DNA of 36,233 bases from JAAYGT01 sp050252075 (GCA_050252075.1 JBFWLP010000025.1:1-36233); one strand, 5' to 3'. Numbered from the stretch's first letter, positions 17,262 through 26,072 are shown. Notes: generated by a model from the sequence alone, not told the origin. Translations and numbers: made by a program.

Positions 17262-19034
17262 GTGAGACCTACAGGCACGGGTTTTCCCCCCTACATGCCG
17301 CGTCGCCGTTTCGTTCAGGGCCTGGCCGCCGGCGGCGTGATGCTGGGGTTGTCACCGTTTGCCCATGCGGCAGGCATCGTATCTTCCCTGGCTCGCACAG
17401 GCACGGCCCCCGTGCTTACCGGAACCGAGTTCAACCTGGAGGTGGGGCAGTCGCCGGTGAACTTCACCGGGAACCCGCGCATGGCGTTCACCATCAATGG
17501 TTCGGTGCCCGCACCCACGCTGCGCTGGCGTGAAGGCGACACGGTGACGATACGGGTGAAGAACACCCTGAAGGAAGAAACATCCATTCACTGGCACGGC
17601 ATCATCCTGCCGTATCAGATGGACGGTGTGCCAGGCATCAGTTTTCCGGGTATTCCCCCCGGGGAAACCTTTGTGTACCAATTCAAGCTGGAACAAAGCG
17701 GTACGTATTGGTACCACTCGCATTCGGGCATGCAGGAAGCGCAGGGCATGTACGGTGCCATTATTGTCGAGCCGCGCGATGCCGACGCCATTCGCGTTGA
17801 TCGTGACCACATCATTCAGCTTTCCGACTGGACAGACGAGCATCCGATGCGGGTGTTGTCCAAGCTGAAAGCGCAGGGCGATTACTACAACTACAACAAA
17901 CCCACCGTCGTCGACTTTTATCGCGATGTGTCCAAAATGGGGATGAGCGCCGCGCTTGAGAAGCGCCAGATGTGGAACGAGATGCGCATGAGCCCGACGG
18001 ACCTGGCCGATCTTTCCGCCGACGTGCTCACCTACCTGATGAACGGTACGACGCCCGCCGGCAACTGGACGGGCCTGTTCCGTCCGGGCGAACGTGTCCG
18101 CCTGCGGTTCGTGAACGGGGCAGCCAACACTTTCTACGACGTGCGTATTCCGGGCCTGAAGATGACGGTGGTGCAGGCCGACGGCCAGAATGTGGAACCG
18201 GTGACCGTCGACGAGTTCCGCTTTGGCCCGGGGCAGACCTATGACGTAGTGGTGCAGCCCAAGGACGATGCTTACACCGTTTTCGCTCAGTCGATGGACC
18301 GCACGGGGTACGCACGCGGCACCCTGGCAGTGCGCGAGGGCCTGACGGCACCCGTTCCCGCCCTGGACCCGGTGCAGTGGCTGACCATGACCGACATGAT
18401 GGGTGATATGGGCGGTATGGACCATGGTGCCATGGGGCATGGTGCAATGAGCCACGGCGACACGAGTCATGCGGCCATGGGACACGGGTCATCCGCTTCT
18501 GCGGAGCCGGGAAAAACCGTGCGGCATGCGCGAACCGAGTATGGTCCGAGCGTGGACATGCGCGTGGATACCCCGCGAACAAACCTGGATGACCCCGGTA
18601 TTGGCCTGCGTGACAACGGCCGCCGGGTGTTGACCCTGGCCGACCTGCATACCGTGGGTGGCCCGATGGACCCGCGTGGCGCAGAGCGTGAGATCGAGCT
18701 GCACCTGACAGGCCACATGGAGCGCTACAGCTGGTCGTTTGACGGTGTGGAGTTCGGGCAATCGACGCCGGTGCATTTGCGCTATGGCGAGCGTGTTCGG
18801 GTAATTCTGCACAACGACACCATGATGACCCACCCCATGCACCTGCACGGGGTGTGGAGTGAGCTTGAAACGCCCGAGGGTGCCTTTCAGGCACGATTAC
18901 ACACGATTCCGGTGCAGCCGGCTCAGCGCATCAGCTTTCTGGTTACGGCCGACGCCCTGGGGCGCTGGGCCTGGCACTGCCACCTGATGTTCCACATGGA
19001 TATGGGCATGTTCCGTGAAGTGGTGATCGCATGA
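17262..19034 (+). CDS. copA: Periplasmic multicopper oxidase CopA
   Basis: The 590-residue protein starts with GTG, has AAAGG about ten bases upstream, and carries a twin-arginine signal (RRRF at residues 14-17 before a hydrophobic stretch), so it is exported folded with copper. Three cupredoxin domains hold the copper ligands: HWHG (about 108), HSHSG (about 150), HPMHLHG (about 525) and the type 1/trinuclear signature HCHLMFHMDMGM (about 575). A Met/His-rich loop with repeated MGHG-like units lies around residues 375-410 and resembles cuprous-oxidase copper-binding loops. It oxidises Cu(I) and sequesters copper in the periplasm. The stop overlaps the copB start by ATGA. Confidence 0.95.
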   Translation: MRPTGTGFPPYMPRRRFVQGLAAGGVMLGLSPFAHAAGIVSSLARTGTAPVLTGTEFNLEVGQSPVNFTGNPRMAFTINGSVPAPTLRWREGDTVTIRVKNTLKEETSIHWHGIILPYQMDGVPGISFPGIPPGETFVYQFKLEQSGTYWYHSHSGMQEAQGMYGAIIVEPRDADAIRVDRDHIIQLSDWTDEHPMRVLSKLKAQGDYYNYNKPTVVDFYRDVSKMGMSAALEKRQMWNEMRMSPTDLADLSADVLTYLMNGTTPAGNWTGLFRPGERVRLRFVNGAANTFYDVRIPGLKMTVVQADGQNVEPVTVDEFRFGPGQTYDVVVQPKDDAYTVFAQSMDRTGYARGTLAVREGLTAPVPALDPVQWLTMTDMMGDMGGMDHGAMGHGAMSHGDTSHAAMGHGSSASAEPGKTVRHARTEYGPSVDMRVDTPRTNLDDPGIGLRDNGRRVLTLADLHTVGGPMDPRGAEREIELHLTGHMERYSWSFDGVEFGQSTPVHLRYGERVRVILHNDTMMTHPMHLHGVWSELETPEGAFQARLHTIPVQPAQRISFLVTADALGRWAWHCHLMFHMDMGMFREVVIA

Positions 19035-19873
19035 GAACAACGGATATGTCAAAGGGTACCGCCAACATGACCACGCAGGTAAAGCGCGCAGCGCTTGTTC
19101 TTTTCACTGCCGGGCTTATGCCGTTCAGTGCACTGGCCCAGTCTCACGATGCCCGCGATCCGGATGCGTACTCCGGCGGTTTCAAGCGTAACGAAGGACA
19201 GTTCTCACTGGATCCGCGCCACCGCCTGCACATGTCCGACGAGCACCTGTTTGCCAGCTTGCGCATGGATAAGTTTGAATACGTGCGGGCCAAGGGTGAG
19301 GAATGGGGCGCCTATGAAGGCCAGGCCTGGTTCGGTAGTACCTTCAACCGTCTGGTGCTCAAGGGTGAAGGGGAGCTTGCGGACGGCAAGATGCATGAAT
19401 CACGCACCGAAGTGCTCTGGGGCCGTGCCGTCAGCCCGTACTGGGACACCCAACTGGGTGCACGCTTCGATTATGGTCGCGGGGAACCTTCGCGCCAGTG
19501 GCTGGCGTTTGGTGTGCAAGGGCTGGCCCCTTATTGGTTCGAACTCGATGCCACGGTGTATGTGGGCTCGGGTGGCCGTACGGCCTTGCGGTTCAGCGCT
19601 GAATACGACTTGCTGCTGACCCAAAAGCTGTATTTACAGCCGGCCATGGAAGTGAATTTCTATGGCAAGGATGACCCCGAGCGCGACATCGGGCAGGGTT
19701 TGTCGGACGGCAAGGTAGGCCTGCGGCTGAAGTATGAGGTGACCCGTCAGTTCGTGCCCTACATCGGCGTGGAGTGGTCAGGCAAGTTCGGCAAAACAGC
19801 CGATATGGCACGCGACGCCGGTTCGGCAAGGCAGGAAACCCGTTTCGTGGCTGGCGTGAGTTTCTGGTTCTAA
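19031..19873 (+). CDS. copB: Outer-membrane copper resistance protein CopB
   Basis: The 280-residue product matches the CopB family: an N-terminal signal (KRAALVLFTAGLMPFSALA) and a beta-barrel body with alternating hydrophobic strands (QGLAPYWFELDATVYVG, GVEWSGKFGKTADMA). It ends in the aromatic VSFWF typical of outer-membrane barrels. The Met/His-rich N-terminal domain seen in many CopB proteins is absent, so this is the short form. It overlaps copA by four bases. ATGs at codons 6 and 13 are alternative starts closer to the signal peptide, but the overlap favours coupling at the first. It works with CopA in copper storage or export across the outer membrane. Confidence 0.9.
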   Translation: MRTTDMSKGTANMTTQVKRAALVLFTAGLMPFSALAQSHDARDPDAYSGGFKRNEGQFSLDPRHRLHMSDEHLFASLRMDKFEYVRAKGEEWGAYEGQAWFGSTFNRLVLKGEGELADGKMHESRTEVLWGRAVSPYWDTQLGARFDYGRGEPSRQWLAFGVQGLAPYWFELDATVYVGSGGRTALRFSAEYDLLLTQKLYLQPAMEVNFYGKDDPERDIGQGLSDGKVGLRLKYEVTRQFVPYIGVEWSGKFGKTADMARDAGSARQETRFVAGVSFWF

Positions 19874-19898
19874 ATTCATTGATTCGAGGGTAAACAGT

Positions 19899-20411
19899 AT
19901 GAAGAAATTTGTATCGGCGCTGGTTCTGGCGTGTGCACCTGCATGGGTTCTTGCGGCCGGCCAGCATTCGGGCGGTCATGGTGCGGCAGGGCATTCCATG
20001 GGCGACCACAGCATGGGTGGTCACAGCATGTCGGGTATGTCCGGCATCGGTAAACCGGGTGATCCGGCCAAGGTGAGCCGAACCATCGAGGTGGTGATGG
20101 ATGACGCGATGCGGTTCACCCCCGCACAGATCGATGTGAAGGCGGGCGAAACCATTCGTTTTTTCATCAAGAATACGGGCAAGCTGCCGCATGAAATGGT
20201 CATCGGCACGCTTGCCGACCTGAAAGCCCATGCCGAGGAAATGAAGAAAATGCCCGGCATGCAGCACGTAGAGCCCAACATGATCACACTGAACGGCGGC
20301 CAGCGAGGAGGCCTGGTGTGGACGTTCGACCAGGCGAGTACGGTGGATTTTGCCTGCCTGATTCCAGGCCACATGGAGGCGGGCATGGTGGGCAAGGTGA
20401 GGGTGAATTAA
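19899..20411 (+). CDS. His/Met-rich periplasmic cupredoxin (CopI-like)
   Basis: The 170-residue secreted protein has a signal peptide ending near VLAAG. A disordered His/Met-rich segment (GHSMGDHSMGGHSMSGM) follows, then a plastocyanin-like domain. Type 1 copper ligands are visible: His in KLPHEM, then Cys, His and Met in FACLIPGHMEAGM. This layout matches CopI, a periplasmic cupredoxin needed for copper tolerance in some proteobacteria. It is third in the copAB operon, 25 bases after copB. It probably buffers or oxidises Cu(I), or passes copper to CopA. Confidence 0.88.
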   Translation: MKKFVSALVLACAPAWVLAAGQHSGGHGAAGHSMGDHSMGGHSMSGMSGIGKPGDPAKVSRTIEVVMDDAMRFTPAQIDVKAGETIRFFIKNTGKLPHEMVIGTLADLKAHAEEMKKMPGMQHVEPNMITLNGGQRGGLVWTFDQASTVDFACLIPGHMEAGMVGKVRVN

Positions 20412-20440
20412 CGCCTGGCTGACCATTCAATGACCGGCCG

Positions 20441-20456
20441 ATTACATTTGCGTCAT
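20441..20456. promoter_or_regulatory. Cop-box 2 upstream of the Met-rich protein gene
   Basis: The sequence ATTACATTTGCGTCAT matches the reverse complement of cop-box 1 (ATTACATTTTTGTCAT) at 14 of 16 positions. It lies just after the cupredoxin gene and about 163 bases before the start of the Met-rich gene, suggesting a second CopR-controlled promoter. Confidence 0.6.
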
Positions 20457-20619
20457 ATCTGACGAATGTCGGTACTGCCGGGGCAAGTTTTGGATTAGGC
20501 TAAGTTGTGCTGTTGATCAGCATCGTTGGTTGGCCCCCGCCTGGGCGGAGCACTTGCCCGCCGTTTACGTGGGGCTCTGTCGACCAACGACTATTCTGAC
20601 TTTATTTCAGGAGAATCGC

Positions 20620-21000
20620 ATGAAAAATCGACGCGTACTCGCGGCTTCCTTGCTGGTTTCACTGATGACGGTAGCGGGTGTGAGCGCAGCGGCTCAACCC
20701 GGTATGCCCATGGACAGGCAAGCACCGGGCACACCCTTTTCCGGCATGCCGGGTGCCATGGGCGGGCCCATGCCGGGAATGATGACCGGGCCTTTGGGTG
20801 ATCAGATGCCGGGCATGATGATGGGAGGGCGGCCAGGGATGAATGGTATGGGCGCCATGATGGCGGGGTGCCCGATGATGGGGGCAATGACCGGTGTGCT
20901 GACGCCGCAGCAGCATATGAAGATGCACGCCGAAATGATGCAGGCTATGGGGCAAATTATGGAGAAATACGCAACGCAGGCGGAAAAAGGATCCAATTGA
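20620..21000 (+). CDS. Very Met-rich secreted protein of the copper cluster
   Basis: The 126-residue protein has a signal peptide (MKNRRVLAASLLVSLMTVAGVSAAA). Its mature chain is dominated by PGM, MGG and MM units. About 26 of 126 residues are Met, with one Cys (AGCPMMG), and a helical His/Met tail follows (QHMKMHAEMMQAMGQIM). Such Met clusters bind Cu(I), so it is probably a periplasmic copper sponge or chaperone. I do not recognise a named family. AGGAGA stands before ATG 20620, and the in-frame extension to 20530 has no such site. A cop-box upstream ties it to CopRS control. Confidence 0.75.
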   Translation: MKNRRVLAASLLVSLMTVAGVSAAAQPGMPMDRQAPGTPFSGMPGAMGGPMPGMMTGPLGDQMPGMMMGGRPGMNGMGAMMAGCPMMGAMTGVLTPQQHMKMHAEMMQAMGQIMEKYATQAEKGSN

Positions 21001-21129
21001 CCGCTCAATGAAATGGCTCCTCGCTCGGTAATCTTCGCAAAAGGGGCTGTGTCGCCATGTTACTTTTGCGGCATGTCATAGGTTGCGTCTGGCGGTGCGG
21101 GTTCGTGAAGGCGGTTTCCTTGCCCTTGA

Positions 21130-22692
21130 TCAAGCCAGGCAAATGCAGTTTCGGCCGGCATCCTTGGCGCGGTAAAGAGCGGCATCCGCTTGATTCAGCG
21201 AGTCGTGAATGCTGACGCCATGCAGGGGGTAGCAGGCAACGCCAAGAGAAGCGGTTACGTATCCGGCGCCTTCCATGTATGTTTGTTCGATGCGGGCCCG
21301 CAGGCGTTCGGCGAAATGCCGCGCCGACTCCAGGCCTGTGTCGGGCAACAGAATGGCGAACTCCTCGCCTCCCATGCGCGCAACAATGTCCTTTCTGCGT
21401 GCCTCGGCTCTGATCAATGTGGTCACGGACTTGAGTACATCGTCTCCAGCCGCATGGCCGTGATTATCGTTGACGGCCTTGAAGTGATCAATGTCGAGCA
21501 TCACCACCCCCACCTCGCGAACCTGTTCTTTCATGGCATCGATCGCCGCGTCCAGGCCCCGGCGGTTGACAACCCCCGTCAATGGGTCCGTTGATCCCTC
21601 ACGGTGCAGCCTGCGCATGCGGTTGTCAATGACCGAAAAACTCTCCATCAGACCTTTCTGGATGAGGGCTGCCTCGACATACCAACCATTGATAAAGCGG
21701 ATACGAGAGAAATTGGCCTGGTTATCCATGGTGGCCGCAACATCGGCCAGCTCATGCAAAGGTTGGGCAATCAGCCGGGCAGACCACCAGATCGCCAGCA
21801 GGCTTGCGATGAATAAGGGCAAGGAATAATAGGCTGTTTGTAAAAACAAATTGGTGATTGGAGAAAGCACGACGTCGGTAGGACGTTGTGATATCACCAC
21901 CCAGTTAGCAAACGGTATAGGCGCAAAACTGATGATTTCGTCGGTAGCGGTGTTCTCACCGGTTTGCTGCGTTCCCACGCCGCCGCGCAGCGCCGCCTTG
22001 ACGGGTGCAGAGTCGTTCAGCCATGTGCCGATCAGGTTGCGGTCCGGGTGGTAAACGACCATTCCATGGCTGTCGATAATGTAAAAATAGGAGCCTTCCT
22101 GGTAATGATATTTGCTCAAGGCATTTTGCAGCGCACTGTCGTTTTCAAGATGTACAACACCGCCAACCAGTCCTGCGGGTTGCCCTTCAGACGAAAACAG
22201 GGGGCGGGCAATCAGGCTGAGCCATCGGTTCTTTGGCCCTTGAAACGGACTGCTGACGGCGATGTCACCGCTTCCGTTGAACATGCGCAAGGCCTGGTTC
22301 GATGCCAAACTTGTGCCCACCTTAAAGCCGTCTTGCGGTTGCGCAGCGAAGATTTTTCCTGAGGCATCAACTGCAAACACGGCAACAAACGCGTTGGTCA
22401 CACTGGCAAGCTGATCCAGTTCGTTCTGCGTAGCCGTGGGGTCAAGATTGTTTTCCATGATATCCAACGCGGCGGCTTCAAGCACATGTGTCGAAGACTG
22501 CAGGAAGGAATCAGTCACTTGCGCCAGACCCTCGGCGTAGGCGCGGTTTGTTTCCAGGTTGTGGTCAAGCAATACGCCGTACTGAACCTGGTAAGCGGCA
22601 TGCAGCCCATTCCCCAGAGCCAGCAGGACGAAGAACAGGCTCATCCACAGAATGAGGTGTCGCAGGTCGACGCGAAAAATGGATCGAAGCAT
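21130..22692 (-). CDS. Membrane diguanylate cyclase with Cache sensor domain
   Basis: The 520-residue protein makes cyclic di-GMP from GTP. The layout is a membrane helix at about 13-35, a periplasmic dCache-type sensor to about 280 (with SHGMVVYHPDRNLIG), a second helix around YYSLPLFIASLLAIWW, a linker and a GGDEF domain from about 365. The active-site motif is GGEEF, and an inhibitory RxxD site (RRKD) lies five residues upstream, so both catalysis and product inhibition should work. The gene stands alone, divergent from the tetR gene and downstream of the copper cluster. The signal sensed is unknown. Confidence 0.92.
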   Translation of the reverse strand: MLRSIFRVDLRHLILWMSLFFVLLALGNGLHAAYQVQYGVLLDHNLETNRAYAEGLAQVTDSFLQSSTHVLEAAALDIMENNLDPTATQNELDQLASVTNAFVAVFAVDASGKIFAAQPQDGFKVGTSLASNQALRMFNGSGDIAVSSPFQGPKNRWLSLIARPLFSSEGQPAGLVGGVVHLENDSALQNALSKYHYQEGSYFYIIDSHGMVVYHPDRNLIGTWLNDSAPVKAALRGGVGTQQTGENTATDEIISFAPIPFANWVVISQRPTDVVLSPITNLFLQTAYYSLPLFIASLLAIWWSARLIAQPLHELADVAATMDNQANFSRIRFINGWYVEAALIQKGLMESFSVIDNRMRRLHREGSTDPLTGVVNRRGLDAAIDAMKEQVREVGVVMLDIDHFKAVNDNHGHAAGDDVLKSVTTLIRAEARRKDIVARMGGEEFAILLPDTGLESARHFAERLRARIEQTYMEGAGYVTASLGVACYPLHGVSIHDSLNQADAALYRAKDAGRNCICLA

Positions 22693-22837
22693 TGTTGCGA
22701 TTATGACGGAGGATTAGGCGTGAGAAGGGGCTAACGGCCAAGTGCGCCATTCTAGCCCGCATCGTTGAGCGGCGTCTTTCACCCGGGTTATGTGCTGTTC
22801 ACCGAGCTTTGTAAAAAAACCTTGCATGCCGGCAAGA

Positions 22838-22855
22838 AATGAATCAGAATTCATT
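22838..22855. promoter_or_regulatory. Operator palindrome 1 of the TetR gene
   Basis: AATGAATCAGAATTCATT contains perfect 7-bp arms AATGAAT/ATTCATT with a 4-base spacer. It is probably an autoregulatory TetR operator; a TTGCAT upstream may be the -35 element. Confidence 0.75.
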
Positions 22856-22857
22856 GG

Positions 22858-22875
22858 AATGAATCTGTATTCATT
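22858..22875. promoter_or_regulatory. Operator palindrome 2 of the TetR gene
   Basis: AATGAATCTGTATTCATT has the same arms as palindrome 1 and a different spacer. It starts 20 bases (two helical turns) after the first copy and ends six bases before the ATG, so a bound repressor would cover the translation start region. Confidence 0.75.
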
Positions 22876-22881
22876 TCTTCC

Positions 22882-23532
22882 ATGGCCTACCGTCAAACAC
22901 CTGCAGTAGAAGCGCGTCTGAAAGACAATCGAAGCCGTATTCTTGATGCGGCAAGAGCGCTCGTGGGTGAGGGGGGCTGGCGCGAAGCGCAGGTGGCCAG
23001 CGTCGCGGCGGCGGCGGGCATCGCGACGGGTACGGTGTATCGTTACTTCCCGTCAAAAGCAGAACTGTTCGTTGAGGTCTTGTCCAGCGTCTCTCAGCGC
23101 GAGGTCGATGTGCTGGCATCGATTGCCCAGGCAGACGGCTCGGCCGGCGATCGCCTGCATTCCATCGTGGCCACATTCGTACAACGAGCCATGCGCGGCC
23201 CCCGGCTTGCCTATGCACTGATCGCCGAGCCGTGTGACAAGGAAATCGACCAGGCACGCCTGACCTACAGGGCGGCGATCAGTCAGGTCGTTCGTTCGGT
23301 CATTGCGTCGGGGCAATCCGGCCACGAGATGCGCAGCGACGTTCAGCCCGATATTGCCGCGTCGGTGATTGTTGGCGGTTTCATGGAAGGCCTTATCGGC
23401 CCCCTTTCGCCGCTTAGCCGGCAGCAACACCAGGACAGTGAAAATTACCAGCGCGAAGTGGCCATGCTGGCCGATCAGATTGCCACGATGGCTTGCGCCA
23501 GCGTGGCGACTCCGGCCGCCATCACTCCATAA
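22882..23532 (+). CDS. TetR/AcrR-family repressor
   Basis: The 216-residue regulator has a TetR N-terminal helix-turn-helix (RILDAARALVGEGGW, then VASVAAAAGIATGTVYRYFPSKAELF). Its ligand domain resembles the AtuR/PsrA-like group that controls acyl-CoA metabolism. It is followed after 17 bases by an AidB-like acyl-CoA dehydrogenase, so it probably represses its own operon and responds to an acyl-CoA or similar compound. Two 18-bp palindromes end six bases before the ATG. No Shine-Dalgarno is visible, so the transcript may be leaderless or nearly so. Confidence 0.9.
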   Translation: MAYRQTPAVEARLKDNRSRILDAARALVGEGGWREAQVASVAAAAGIATGTVYRYFPSKAELFVEVLSSVSQREVDVLASIAQADGSAGDRLHSIVATFVQRAMRGPRLAYALIAEPCDKEIDQARLTYRAAISQVVRSVIASGQSGHEMRSDVQPDIAASVIVGGFMEGLIGPLSPLSRQQHQDSENYQREVAMLADQIATMACASVATPAAITP

Positions 23533-23549
23533 CTTCCCAGGAGACCATG

Positions 23550-25262
23550 ATGAACAAACCTGTTTCTGTCGATATCTTTCACGAGCGGGCGGATCGGTAC
23601 AGCACGCACACAGTGCTGAATCAGGCAAAACCGGCCATCGGCTTCAATGCCTTTACCGCAGATACCGTTGTCTATGAGGCCGTCAAACGCGATGCTCCGT
23701 GGGCGCAATCCCGTTGTGAGTCGTTGGGCGCGCTGGCCGGCGATGAGGGCATACAGGAGCTTGCCCGTTTGGCAAATCGCTATGCTCCCGAGCTCAAGAC
23801 GCACGATCGTTTTGGCAACCGGATTGATTGGGTTGAGTTCCATCCCAGTTGGCACGAGCTGATGTCGCTGGCCTGGAAACATGAGGTTCCGAATCTTTCC
23901 TGGCGCACCCACGAGAAGCATGGTCACCTTGCGCGCGCTGTTCTGGCCTATCTCTGGAACCAGGTCGAGCAGGGTACCGGATGCCCTACCGGCATGGCTT
24001 ACGCTGCCTATGCCGGGTTCGAGGCCGAACCTGCCTTGGCCATCTGGCGGGAAAAGTCCCGGGGCACAGTGTATGAGTTCAGCCGCCGTGAGGTCGCCGA
24101 CAAGCCTTCCGTGGTGATCGGTTACGCCATGACCGAGAAGCAGGGCGGCTCCGATTTGCGCCAGACACAGACCACTGCGCGTTTTTCGCATGTCAGTGAT
24201 TACCACGGTGCCGCGGCGAATTGGTACGAGCTCACCGGACACAAGTGGTTCTGTTCAGTACCCCAGTCGGATGGCTTTTTTACATTGGCGAAGGTCAGTG
24301 GCGAGGTAACCTGCTTTTTCCTGCCGCGCACATTGCCTGATGGCAGTCACAATCGTTTCTTCATTCAGCGGCTCAAGGACAAGGCGGGCAACCGGTCGAA
24401 TGCGTCCAGCGAGGTCGAGTACGCAGGAACCATGGCTATCCGTGTTGGTGAAGAAGGGCGCGGGCTTCGCGAGATCTTGTCTCACGCGCACCTTACCCGT
24501 ATGGATTTTGCGGTCGGCTCTGCCGGGCTGATGCGTCAGGCGCTGACGCTGGCTCTGCGTCACACGACAACACGCAATGCTTTCGGCAGCACTATTGCCG
24601 ACCGGCCCATGATGACCAACGTGCTGGCTGACATGGCTCTGGAAGTCGAGGCGGCCACACTGATGGCATTGCGTGTGGCAAGGGCCACCGATCTGATGCA
24701 AAGCAGTGAGCACGAGAGGCTGCTGGCCCGTATCGCGACGCCTGCAGCAAAATTCTTCAACTGCTCGCGTGCTCCGGCCATTGCCAACGAGGCGTTGCAA
24801 TGCCATGGCGGTAACGGGTTTATTGAAGAGAATCCAATGGCCCGTGTTTATCGTGAGGCGCCGCTCAACAGTGTATGGGAGGGCACGGCCAACATGATGT
24901 GCATGGATGTGCGCCGGGCCATGATCAAGGAGCCTCGCACGGTAGACGCCCTGTTTGACGAGCTCAGGCCGTTGGCCGGCCAGGACGGTCGTTTCAAGGC
25001 GCTGGTTCAATCGACCGAGCGGCTGGTTCGAGAAGCGATCAGCGATGAGTTCTTTGCCCGACCCATGACCGAAGCCGTTGCGCGCGCGTTGCAAGCGGCG
25101 GAAATGGTCCGGCACAGCCCAAAGGAAGTGGTCGACGTATTCTTGAGTACGCGCTTCCCGGCGATGCCCGGCTCCTGGGGCTCCCATTTCGGCACGTTGG
25201 CTTCAACGGTTTCGCAGGCCGACGCGCAAAAGATCATGCGCCGTGCAATGGTGACCGATTGA
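23550..25262 (+). CDS. AidB-like acyl-CoA dehydrogenase
   Basis: The 570-residue flavoprotein has an AidB-type N-terminal domain (NQAKPAIGFNAFTADTVV), acyl-CoA dehydrogenase middle motifs (GYAMTEKQGGSDLRQTQT and ELTGHKWFCSVPQSDGFF) and the C-terminal helical part (QCHGGNGFIEENPMARVYREA, then VWEGTANMMCMD). AidB proteins bind FAD and weakly oxidise isovaleryl-CoA; in E. coli AidB is tied to alkylation protection. The Glu in REAPLNSVWEGT is the usual position of the catalytic base. I prefer ATG 23550 over 23547 because AGGAGA then has normal spacing. It forms an operon with the upstream tetR gene and is convergent with the anti-sigma gene. Confidence 0.9.
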   Translation: MNKPVSVDIFHERADRYSTHTVLNQAKPAIGFNAFTADTVVYEAVKRDAPWAQSRCESLGALAGDEGIQELARLANRYAPELKTHDRFGNRIDWVEFHPSWHELMSLAWKHEVPNLSWRTHEKHGHLARAVLAYLWNQVEQGTGCPTGMAYAAYAGFEAEPALAIWREKSRGTVYEFSRREVADKPSVVIGYAMTEKQGGSDLRQTQTTARFSHVSDYHGAAANWYELTGHKWFCSVPQSDGFFTLAKVSGEVTCFFLPRTLPDGSHNRFFIQRLKDKAGNRSNASSEVEYAGTMAIRVGEEGRGLREILSHAHLTRMDFAVGSAGLMRQALTLALRHTTTRNAFGSTIADRPMMTNVLADMALEVEAATLMALRVARATDLMQSSEHERLLARIATPAAKFFNCSRAPAIANEALQCHGGNGFIEENPMARVYREAPLNSVWEGTANMMCMDVRRAMIKEPRTVDALFDELRPLAGQDGRFKALVQSTERLVREAISDEFFARPMTEAVARALQAAEMVRHSPKEVVDVFLSTRFPAMPGSWGSHFGTLASTVSQADAQKIMRRAMVTD

Positions 25263-25307
25263 TTGACGAAGCAACGGCCTGTGCCGCGAAAGCCCTTGTT
25301 GGCCGGT

Positions 25308-26072
25308 TTACCGGCGATACAGTTGCTGATAAACCAGGGTCGCCAGACGCAACATGTCGTTGCGGCCGGTGGTGCCGGAAAGTGCATAGCCAAAACGGCC
25401 CTCTATCCAGTAGAAAACATCGATGTGGTTTTCATTCGCATAGCGGAAAGCAAGGTCGTGTGTATCGGCTGACTTGGGCTGAACATACAGTGTCAGCCGC
25501 TGACGCCCGGCGTTTTCGTACATGAACTGGGCGACTTCGCCCGTTCCTCCGGGTAGCAGCCGTCCGCCGACCAGTGTATATCCGGCATCCGCAAGGTTCG
25601 GGGGGTTCAATGGCGCACCGAGCCGTTTTGACAGCCATGCAACCAAATGGGCTTCCTGGTCGGCGCCCACTTCGACCGGATGACGCACTTCGGGGGTATA
25701 GACTGCATGAGCCACAGCCGCCAGGCGTGGCAAAGACTCATGGGTCTGCGCGACGATGAATGGGGGCTCCACCTGTGCGCGAAGCACGTAACCGGCCAGG
25801 CCGCCCACAAGCAGCCAGACAACGGCGGCAAGGCGCCGTACGGGAATGCGGCGGGCGGGCGTGGTTGCCGGCATAAGATGGGGCGGAACGGGAAGGTCGA
25901 GCACGGCGTCATACGCACGGTGAAGCTTGTCTGACTGGCCGCGCCATTCGTCGATCCGGTTTCGCTCCTCGGGGTGCGAAACCAGCCAGGCCTCGACCTG
26001 AGTCAGGCGTGACGGATCGAGCCGGCCGTCGGCATAGGCTTGCAGGTCGTCTTCCAGGATAGGCCTGCTCAT
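25308..26072 (-). CDS. Anti-sigma factor, membrane-bound, without Cys
   Basis: The 254-residue protein has the N-terminal anti-sigma helix bundle (LEDDLQAYADGRLDPSR, the region that grips the sigma factor). A single membrane helix follows around residues 80-97 (AAVVWLLVGGLAGYVL), then a periplasmic domain of about 150 residues. It contains no cysteine, so it cannot be a zinc-binding ZAS (HxxxCxxC) redox sensor. The signal is probably sensed in the periplasm. Its ATG overlaps the sigma factor stop (ATGA), which is the usual stoichiometric coupling. Confidence 0.88.
   Translation of the reverse strand: MSRPILEDDLQAYADGRLDPSRLTQVEAWLVSHPEERNRIDEWRGQSDKLHRAYDAVLDLPVPPHLMPATTPARRIPVRRLAAVVWLLVGGLAGYVLRAQVEPPFIVAQTHESLPRLAAVAHAVYTPEVRHPVEVGADQEAHLVAWLSKRLGAPLNPPNLADAGYTLVGGRLLPGGTGEVAQFMYENAGRQRLTLYVQPKSADTHDLAFRYANENHIDVFYWIEGRFGYALSGTTGRNDMLRLATLVYQQLYRR

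Noticed and set aside
18387..18492. Met/His repeats in CopA as a separate repeat element
   Set aside because: They are in frame within the CopA copper-binding loop, so they are protein repeats rather than a DNA element.
21815..21830. Another GGAATAA near 21821 as an ECF promoter
   Set aside because: It lies inside the diguanylate cyclase gene with no gene to serve, showing that the heptamer alone also occurs by chance.
25302..25315. GCCGGT/ACCGGC hairpin as a terminator between aidB-like and anti-sigma genes
   Set aside because: The stem is only six bases with a two-base loop, partly inside the anti-sigma gene, and no T-run follows.
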